From Bryoerythrophyllum caledonicum (taxonomy: Eukaryota > Streptophyta > Bryopsida > Pottiales > Pottiaceae), in NCBI GenBank assembly GCA_963971425.1, contig OZ020515.1, positions 15,888,291 through 15,952,290 of the forward strand: a stretch of DNA of 64,000 bases, read 5' to 3'. Both the position numbers and the translations under genes were made by a program. Shown in pieces: positions 57,301 to 64,000 of this stretch. The first letter of the stretch is position 1, and each line of letters starts with the position of its first letter. Below the pieces are notes generated by a model. That model saw only the letters and a program-made list of their open reading frames with translations, was not told where the DNA came from and ran no database searches.

Positions 57301-57350
57301 ATGCATACAATGCATGGAAGTCAGACAAGAAGCGCAAGGTTGAATCATGA
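54331..57350 (+). pseudogene. hAT-family transposase gene with introns, broken
   Basis: ATG at 54,331. Exons are about 54,331-55,496, 55,742-55,987, 56,125-56,683 and 56,767-57,350. A Cys/His-containing N-terminal finger resembling a BED domain is followed by a RNase-H-like hAT core (FAITCDEVTTVDNVSWISIH, ISFGADGAAVFQ, VHCVNHRTNLAVKTLSHLPV, VRTRWLSMMSPLRRVM). The C-terminal dimerisation region is AEIAAIQVLGSVEGERIFSS. The layout resembles the animal and plant ZNF862/KIAA1586-like branch of hAT. Lesions: one base lost in the T-run at 54,895-54,898, TGA at 56,922-56,924 and TAG at 57,264-57,266; exon 2 also seems one G short at its acceptor. No inverted ends or 8-bp duplication were found. Confidence 0.85.
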
Positions 57351-58092
57351 ACGAATTCTCGATGATGATTAAAATATCCGCCTAGTCCACAGATTTGCAC
57401 AAACGTAGGTTGCTAGGTCTTGTGTGTTTTGTCATGGGTGATTGTTGTGTTCATTGATAGTTGAGATTCTTTACCATTTTTTTTGTTTTGTTATAGAGGT
57501 CTGAATCCTGATGGTGGTGTAGTCAAGTTCATTGCTTTCGTCAGTATTTTTTTCGCTTAGGTTTGATCTTTGGCCACATTTTATACTGTCCGCAAATCTG
57601 TGGACAATGATGGCTGCGACTTAGAGAATTTGGTTCCCTCAACATCACTTTCATATAAGCACAAGTGAGAGCCACCATTCATAACGTGTATGACTCAAAC
57701 AGGTAAGCCATTCTCACAGAAACACCTCTTGACGAGTTTTATTTATTTCAAAAATTTAATTCAGAATCAATTATATTTGATTTTCTTATTTGATTTTCTA
57801 ATGATTAGATTCAGATTTCACACTTTGTCAATAGTATTCTTCACATCCATGCTAATAATTAGATTTCGTTTTGGCCAAAGTCTGATTTGGTATTCATTGT
57901 TTGGTCTTAGAATGTAGCTTCACCATGAATAAATCTAAACCCTCTACACTGAATTGTTGAATAAAAGGAGTCTTCACCTTGAACTAACTCGCTTATGTCT
58001 ACTGTTGTGTGCACGCTTGGAGTCTTGAACCTGGAGTCATCTCTGCAGCTTGCTTTTTTCGAGCGCCTCTCAACATCTGTGTGCCAGGGACT
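57351..58092. other. Between hAT gene and B3 gene
   Basis: No gene recognised. It presumably holds the promoter of the B3 gene; no clear element was assigned. A frame upstream of the B3 ATG is open from 58,009 without an earlier ATG. Confidence 0.4.
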
Positions 58093-59604
58093 ATGGGGAC
58101 ACCGGCTGTGTCCAGCATCGCAGACATTGTGGCTGCGGCAGAGGATCGCGGCGCCATCTTCTTCTACATCACCATGTCGGCTGGTACCAACCTCCACACA
58201 CTGGTTCGTTTCCTCATCCTTCTTTCTTGCCTTCCATTTTTTTTTTCTCTTGCTGTTCATTTTTTTTCTCTTCCTGTTGCACTTGTTCTACAACTTGCTT
58301 ACACCAAAGTTGTGGTGATTGTATAGACGCCCACCAACACCACTTTTTTTTTTCTCTTCCAATTCCTTTTTTTTCTCTTCCAATTCCTTTTTTTTCTCTT
58401 CCTGCTGCATCTTTTCCTTGCTCGTTGTCACTGAAATCAGGTGATTGTTATTCCTCCACCTACAACGTTTTTTTTTTCTCCCTGTTGATTGTTTTTTCTC
58501 TTCCTGTTGCATCTAATCTGCAGCTCGCTTACACCGAAGTTGCGGTGATTGTATAGATGTAAACCTACATCGCTTTTTTTTCTCTGCCTGTTCCTTTTTT
58601 TTGTCTTCCTGCTGCATATGTTCCTTGCTCGCGGTCACAAAATTCAGGTGATTGTTATAACTTATCCCTAAACCTACACCGGTTTTTTTTTTCTCTTCAC
58701 ATTGTGTTGAGTCTGCGCTGCTTTGGATCTGCTAAGCAGCTCGCTGAAGTTGGACTAATTTGCTGAATTTCTGGTCTTGCCTTCCTGCAGCCTCGACTAA
58801 CTAAATCCCCCATCTTTGCAGGTGATGCCCCACTCTTTTGTGGAGAAACATTTCCATCAGATCCAACAGGCAGTTACCCTTTCCAGATTTGAAAATCCAC
58901 GCCGTTGGAAACTTGTTTTTGTGAAAGAGAGTTCACGCAACTCTTCCCGCATTGTGAGCATCACAGGTTGGCGTGAGTTTGTGGTAGACAACAGCTTATC
59001 AAATGGCGAGTTCATCCTCTTTGGAGTGATTCAAGAAGACCAGATCCAAGTTTCCATTTTCCCACGAGATGATGAGCGAACGAGTGACTTCTCTTTGCAA
59101 TCTTTGAGTTCGAGCATGGAGGTCTCTGATGGAAAGAATGATGGCACAAATGAAGTTGGCAGTGTGCATTCCTACTATGGATTTGAGAAGACACTCCGCA
59201 TAAGTCACAGTGCAGATTGCAAGCACGCTAAAGTGGTAAGATCATGCGAATAATAATTTCAGCCTATTTCTCATAAATGAACAAAACGTGAGCATTGAAT
59301 CTTGTTGTTGTTTGAAGTTACAACGTACTACAATCTGGCTGCGCTTTGGCAGGATGTGCCGAAGGCCTTTTGGGAAATTCATGGAGTTTCGGAGTTCAAA
59401 GGCAAGGTGTATCAGCTGATTGGCCCTGTTCACACCGTCGCGGTGAAGAGTTCAACGTACACCAAGAGGATTTCGAAGGTGGTCACTTGTGACCTGCAAA
59501 CCGGGGGGGTGAAGTTTGTGCGTTCAAACAACTTTGAAGCAGGAGAGAAGCTGCGCTTTACTATGACTGAGAATGACACTTTTGTTGTTACTCTTGTGGC
59601 CTAA
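58093..59604 (+). CDS. B3-domain transcription factor, two B3 domains (REM-like)
   Basis: Three exons with phase-0 introns: 58,093-58,203, 58,822-59,235 and 59,353-59,604, giving 258 residues. The first B3 domain starts in exon 1 (AIFFYITMSAGTNLHTL) and continues in exon 2 (VMPHSFVEKHFHQI, then ITGWREFVVDNSLSNGEFIL, with the SIFPRDD end). An acidic/Ser-rich linker (about residues 105-160) leads to the second domain: VPKAFWEIHGVSEFKGKVYQ, then VKFVRSNNFEAGEKLRF. B3 domains bind DNA in plant nuclei; two-domain arrays are typical of the REM group. The domains are diverged, so target sites cannot be guessed. The donor gttcg of exon 1 is weak. No stops or frameshifts. Confidence 0.8.
58225..58710. 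repeat. Pyrimidine-rich repeats in B3 intron 1
   Basis: The unit tttttttctcttccNNttcc is repeated many times. In addition a larger block (ttcctgttgcaNNtNNtctNcaNctNgcttacacc(a/g)aagttgNggtgattgtataga) occurs at about 58,272 and again at about 58,501. The whole intron has expanded by local duplication. Confidence 0.8.
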
Positions 59605-60835
59605 GCTTCTGTCGCCAAAGTAGTTCACAATTTGAAAGTTTATATAGCCTAAAACTATCTACATCTTTGACTATTTTCACTTTCAGGTGCCATTTTCAGA
59701 ACTTCTATTTACAGTAGGTGCCAGTTTTCAAACACATACTAAATCATGCATAGCCAGGAACAGTGAAACTCTCAACAGACTAGTCGCCAACAATTGCATC
59801 CATCTCCAAAGGCTATTTGCCAATCTTCGATACTTCATGTACAGAAAGTTGTGGAAGTTTTCAACACTTTAAAATATAAAAAATTCGCCACATGACATAC
59901 TGTTTTTAATGTATGCATAGCCACACTCCCGAGACTTCAAAAATTATTAAAAAAAAGGGTGCACTAGCCTATGTCCGGTGGCCATATGCTTAGTGAAGAG
60001 AATGAACAAACACTACATTCACAGGGGACTCCTTCGGAGACTATAGTTCTTCTTCTTCTTAGAAATAATTGAAATGCATCATGAAAGAACATAGTATGAA
60101 GAGTTGTGAATACACAAACTCGGCCACCGGTCAAATAGATTTGAATTTTTTTGCATCCATACATGTCACAGATTTGGAACAAGATCTAATTGTTAAATTA
60201 CACCAATCATTTGCCGCCTCATTGACGAAGCATTTCTAACATTGGAATTACTATGTCTTTTTGTTTCTTGAACATGACACTCTATGGTACTCATATTTAT
60301 TTTCACTTGGAACCAAACCAAAGGATGATTTTTAGTCTCCAAAGTCTACCATTATCAAAACAAAAAATTTAAACTACTCTATTTTACTCTAAACTAGACC
60401 ATATATGTATAGCTCTATAACCCTTTAGACTCAGAAAGGCCCAAATGTGGTCTCTAGGGGGGTGAAAACATGATGTCACAGTCAATAGAGGAAACTAGGA
60501 CCAAATATTCTTCACGACGAACGTAGTCCAGGTTACAATGATTCTAATGTGACCATTGTCACAAAAATTGATGCGGGCTTGAGCAAACTACAATGATTTC
60601 AATGAACTAGTGAGGCGGTGATATGTATCACGTGTGTACATAATGTTCTCCATAAACTATCACACTCATAGAATCTCCTAGGTCTTGCCGGTCATGCTTG
60701 GCACTAAAGGATTAAAAATACATGATATATACATAAGAATTATTAAAAATTAAGAATATTTTGAAAACATACATTTTCTAAAACATCACTCTTTTCTAAT
60801 GGAATAAAAGCATCCGTTGTTCTTTGATGCATTGC
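59605..60835. other. Intergenic AT-rich DNA
   Basis: No gene recognised. Contains the 3' flank of the B3 gene. Short frames only. Confidence 0.4.
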
Positions 60836-60839
60836 TTCT

Positions 60840-61255
60840 TAACCCCTAAATTTCTTTGACAATTTCACACCAAAAACACTTCAAAACTGCCCGTTTTAGT
60901 GCAATGAGTTAGGACAAAATAAAAAACTTTTACTTCTAGTTTTAACCGTAGGATCTCAATTAAGACTTATTTACTAACTTACTAAAATAAATTCATAAAG
61001 TTTGACCGCACAGATTGTAATATTATAGTGTTTGAAGTGGAGAAAAGGGTCCATTTTCTTCCATGCGTTTAGTAGATTAGCTGACTTTGACTTCACTTGG
61101 TGTCAAATTTTTCACTACAGAAGGTCTAAATCCGTTTCCATCACGTCAAGCATGATATTAGTTCCTTGTACTACAATTTTTAGAGGTAGAGAAAGGGTGT
61201 AGCATATTCAAAAAATTGTGCAAGGAGTGGAGGTTCAAAAATTGTCAATTTGCGT
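60840..61255 (+). repeat. Dispersed noncoding repeat, forward copy
   Basis: Same landmarks as 5,480-5,960 in the same order: cttcaaaactgcc, aaccgtaggatct, gaccgcacagattg at 61,003-61,016. It is the reverse complement of 20,030-20,425 over the 3' half (ggtctaaatcc, catgatattagttccttg, gaggtagagaaagggtgtagca). It lies immediately left of the Harbinger element. Confidence 0.7.
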
Positions 61256-61259
61256 TATA

Positions 61260-61542
61260 TTTTTGCACTAAACCCAAGGGCCGAACTCAATTGGCCGAAC
61301 TCAATTGCACTAAACCCAAGGGCCGAACTCCATTGAAGACCAAACTATGCCGAGGGGCCGAGTTTTGGAGTTGTAAAAAATTATTAAAATATTGAATTGG
61401 TGGAGTTTGGGTCCTTCTAGTGTGAAGCCCCAAGGGCCGAGTTGAGGGGCCGTGACCGATATCATTTGGCAATTCCCAAGCCCATTTTTTCCTCTTGAAG
61501 GCACTTATTTTCTGAAATTTTCCTCTCTCACCTTCTTTAGCT
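61260..61542. other. 5' part of Harbinger element with short repeats
   Basis: gcactaaacccaagggccgaactc occurs twice, at about 61,265 and 61,307. gggccgag- or gggccgtg-type words recur at 61,355, 61,435 and 61,448. The left end of the Harbinger element probably lies here. The right end is beyond the window, so inverted ends could not be paired. Confidence 0.4.
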
Positions 61543-62946
61543 ATGGATTCTAGAAGAGAACGCATTTTTGTTCTTCTTTCGGTTTTCATGGTTATGAAGT
61601 ATGCCATTGTAGGCATTTTGGCATTGCAAAAGCTTGCAATTTTTGAACAAAATGTTCAAATGATGATGATGGTGGATTTTATTGTTGGAGGACAACGGAG
61701 GGTGGTATCGCAAAGGCAATTTGAAAGTCATGGGGGTTTTATGGAGCATACACTATTTGGATCATTTTCAGAGGTCCAGTTTCGAAAACGTATGAGGGTA
61801 AGAATCTCTACATTCAAGTATTTATGTGATTTATTAAGGCATGTTTTGAGGAAAGAAGATACAAAAATGAGAGATAGCATTTCTATGGAAACAAGAGTTG
61901 CGGTAACAATTTCACGATTAGGAACGGGCAATTATTTGATTATGATAGCTGACTTGTTTAAAATTGGAGTGAGTATAGCTTCTGAAATTATAAGGGAGTG
62001 TTGTGAGGCTATTAGGATTCATTTGAGGCCATTAGTTTTTCAGAAACCAACCTTGGCTAGAGTGAAAAAAATTGCTTCAGAATTTGAAGCAATGCATGGC
62101 ATTCCGTTTATACTTGGAGCTATTGATGCTAGTCATATTCCTATCGTAGCACCTTCACATGATCCTATATCATATCATTGCCGAAAGGGCTTTTATTCAT
62201 GTCTCCTCCAAGGGATTGTAGATGCCAAATGTAAATTTTGGGATTATGATTTTGGATGGGCTGGCCAAATACATGATTGAGCATTATTTCAAAAATCAGA
62301 AATAGGGAAGAGGACAATGAAAAGGGCATTATTCCCTTACAAGTTCATTGGAGATGCGGCTTATCCTATGAGGCCTTGGTTTTATTCACCTTTCAAAGGA
62401 GAAAAAGAAGGAATGTCTAGAGAGAAGGCTCATTGGAATTTTATTCAATCTAGCACACGTATGGCCGTGGAGAGGGCATTTGGGATCTTGAAGGGTAGAT
62501 GGCGCATATTATTGAAGATAATTGACATGCCTCTACGTCATGTACCGGACATTGTCACGACTTGCATTTGTCTACATAATTTATGCATTTTGGAGGATGA
62601 TGAATTTGATATGGATTGGGCCAAAGAAGCAGAGATAGAGATGTCAGATGAGGCAAATAAATGGCTAGGAGATATGCAAAATTGTAACATGTTTAATATT
62701 CTTGAAGCATCATTGAAGGAGATGAGGGCATTACAAGGATCAACTATGAATGTTGAAGAAAATATATATGTTGAAGAAGAAGAAGGAAAGGAAGATGAAG
62801 ATGAAGATGACCATGAAGAAGAAGAAACGAAGAAAGAAAGACAAGAGAAGATCAAAAAGATGTTGACCGAAGCAACAAGAATGCACAAATTATTGGCAAA
62901 GAGTTTTTATCGAGAGAATTTGAAACGGAAGTCAAGCATGGAATGA
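61543..62946 (+). pseudogene. PIF/Harbinger transposase, single TGA
   Basis: One frame from the ATG at 61,543 to the stop at 62,944-62,946, about 467 codons, interrupted only by TGA at 62,278-62,280. The N-terminal part carries the helix region (FRKRMRVRISTFKYLCDLLR) and VAVTISRLGTGNYLIMIADL. The DDE core is GAIDASHIPI (first Asp), FGWAGQIHD (second Asp; the TGA is the next codon), GDAAYPMRPWFYSPF and RMAVERAFGILKGRWRIL (Glu). A conserved CICLHNLCI follows. The C-terminus is a long acidic Glu/Asp run and then basic. Apart from the stop the frame is clean, so loss is recent or the stop is population-specific. Confidence 0.88.
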
Positions 62947-62956
62947 CCCAATGATT

Positions 62957-64000
62957 CTAATTCTGATTCTGAATAGGAGGAAAAATTAACAATTTATTGA
63001 TCAAACAGACAAATTGATGGTCTACCCTTTCTAGCAATTCGTTTGTCCTCTCGAAATTTTTCAATAAAGAGGAACTAGTTTCTGCCATTTTCTCAAAAAT
63101 ATCAATTGCTCTATCATTGAAATTTTGTTTACCTTTTGATGGTTGTGGAGTCGTGTTTGATGTAGAGTGCGGCGAGTTGGTCGTATTCGGTGTAGTGCTG
63201 GTTTGAATTTCGGCGCTGTCATATGTTGTGGCCGAAACAGGCTTCCTTACTTGATCGGCTTGATACCACCATTCATCCATTGCTTCAAAGAATCTGCTCC
63301 CATGACGGTCGTTCCCTGAAATTCCATTTGCCATCTTGTCTTCTTTGTATGACTTAAAAATGGCGACGAATTTCTTCTTGCATGCCATACTTGTCCGATT
63401 AAACTTTGGGTGCATTGCAAGTAATCTAGCATGTAGCCTAACCCATGTATCGATTCCTAGCATCCAAACCACCAAAAAGCATCAAGAATTGGCCAAAAAA
63501 TGTGGGCGAAAAAAATTCCAGCACAATAACCCATAGCATTTGTCAAAGTGCAAATCAATTTCCACAACATATACCCCGGTATGGAAGGAAAGGGGGGCCG
63601 GGGGGCCGGGCAAGGCGCTTGGCGGCTAAGGCAAAGAGGCAAAGATAATGGTAAAAAATACCTTGTTTCTTGCAGTTTCTGACAAATCCAGGCTCCATCT
63701 CCCCTTGAAGCGCAATCAACGTGTGAACCTCTGAATCAAGCCAAGTACGACCTCCTCCGTCTTCTTCTTCGCCTTCAATTTTCATAGTGGTTGATGTTGC
63801 CTTCTTCCTTGGTGCCGCCCTCTTCTTTGAAGAATTCACAACGACCACATCATCATCATCATTATCCTCAATTCTCTCCTCTCTTCTTTCATCCCCATTT
63901 TGTGCTGAAAATTGTTGGAATGCACTATACGAATGTAGCCCAAAAAAGTTCTCCTCACCAACTAAATCTTCCGATTGGCTATCAAAGTATGGGGTGTTGG
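62957..64000 (-). CDS. Harbinger Myb/SANT-like DNA-binding protein, 5' end beyond window
   Basis: Two exons on the minus strand: 63,662-64,000 (open to the window edge) and 62,957-63,456, joined in frame (...KQ-G-IDTWVRL). Exon 1 has an acidic Asp run and a basic patch (SSKKRAAPRKKATST), then the start of the Myb/SANT-like domain (RTWLDSEVHTLIALQGEM). Exon 2 completes it (IDTWVRLHARLLAMHPKFNR, ACKKKFVAIFKSYKEDK, DRHGSRFFEAMDEWW), followed by a Thr/Ser linker and a C-terminal helix (DRAIDIFEKMAETSSSLLKN). It converges with the transposase, with stops only 10 bases apart. No lesion was seen. It is a transposon gene, not a host regulator, as judged by its neighbour. Confidence 0.82.

Noticed and set aside
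1-64000. tRNA, rRNA or snRNA genes
   Set aside because: No tRNA B-box with a matching cloverleaf, rRNA core or U-snRNA sequence was recognised by eye. A covariance-model scan was not possible, so short RNA genes could be missed.

Overview
This is nuclear DNA from a green plant. The evidence is: spliceosomal introns of about 60-400 bp with GT..AG ends; a plant telomere-type TTTAGGG run; a plastid membrane protein of the DUF3082 type; plant phytyl-ester-synthase fragments; and a B3 transcription factor. The short introns, the Tc1-type DNA transposon and a LINE that appears to carry two endonucleases fit a seed-free plant (lycophyte, bryophyte or fern) or a streptophyte alga better than an angiosperm. 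That placement is inference. Layout: 1-3.3 kb is a repeat-rich stretch with a long minus-strand open frame made of 48-bp and 54-bp minisatellites. 3.6-6.75 kb is AT-rich and holds a 5'-truncated LINE tail, a dead Tc1-like transposase and dispersed noncoding repeats. 6,766-18,877 is one full-length 12.1-kb LINE flanked by a 13-bp target-site duplication. Its parts are a repeat-bearing 5' leader, ORF1, then ORF2 with a 2A-like peptide, AP endonuclease, reverse transcriptase, RNase H, CCHC knuckle and restriction-like endonuclease, and a 3' hairpin with a (TTC)n tail. It is inactivated by two frameshifts and two stops. 18.9-23.4 kb is AT-rich repeat sequence with one small RING-like frame. 23.4-26.4 kb is a cluster of broken gene fragments, all on the minus strand: a SNF2-RING helicase, both halves of a phytyl-ester-synthase-like protein in swapped order, and a tRNA m7G46 methyltransferase with introns. 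This looks like DNA-level gene capture or a decayed rearrangement. 26.5-29.3 kb is a scrambled Ty3/gypsy element with part of a PHD finger, into which a 149-bp LINE tail has inserted. 29,591-32,257 is a complete Tc1/mariner element with 580-bp inverted arms. 33-34 kb is a dead Harbinger Myb-like gene. 34.2-39.6 kb is the gene island, three apparently intact minus-strand genes: a plastid DUF3082 protein, an unrecognised three-exon protein with a transit-like N-terminus, and a five-exon aminoacylase-1 with a signal peptide and a KDEL-like tail. 41-47.5 kb carries Harbinger remnants. 47.5-53 kb is AT-rich noncoding DNA. 53.2-53.9 kb may be an LTR. 54.3-57.35 kb is a broken intron-containing hAT transposase. 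58.1-59.6 kb is an apparently intact three-exon two-B3-domain gene. 61.3 kb to the end is a PIF/Harbinger element with a transposase (one stop) and a convergent Myb/SANT-like gene that runs off the window. How it fits together: there are four plausible working host genes (DUF3082, the unknown plastid-type protein, ACY1, B3), with no obvious shared pathway. Everything else is mobile DNA or its debris. The LINE tail inside the gypsy element is close in sequence to the full-length LINE here, so the LINE family was active after the gypsy element was already dead.
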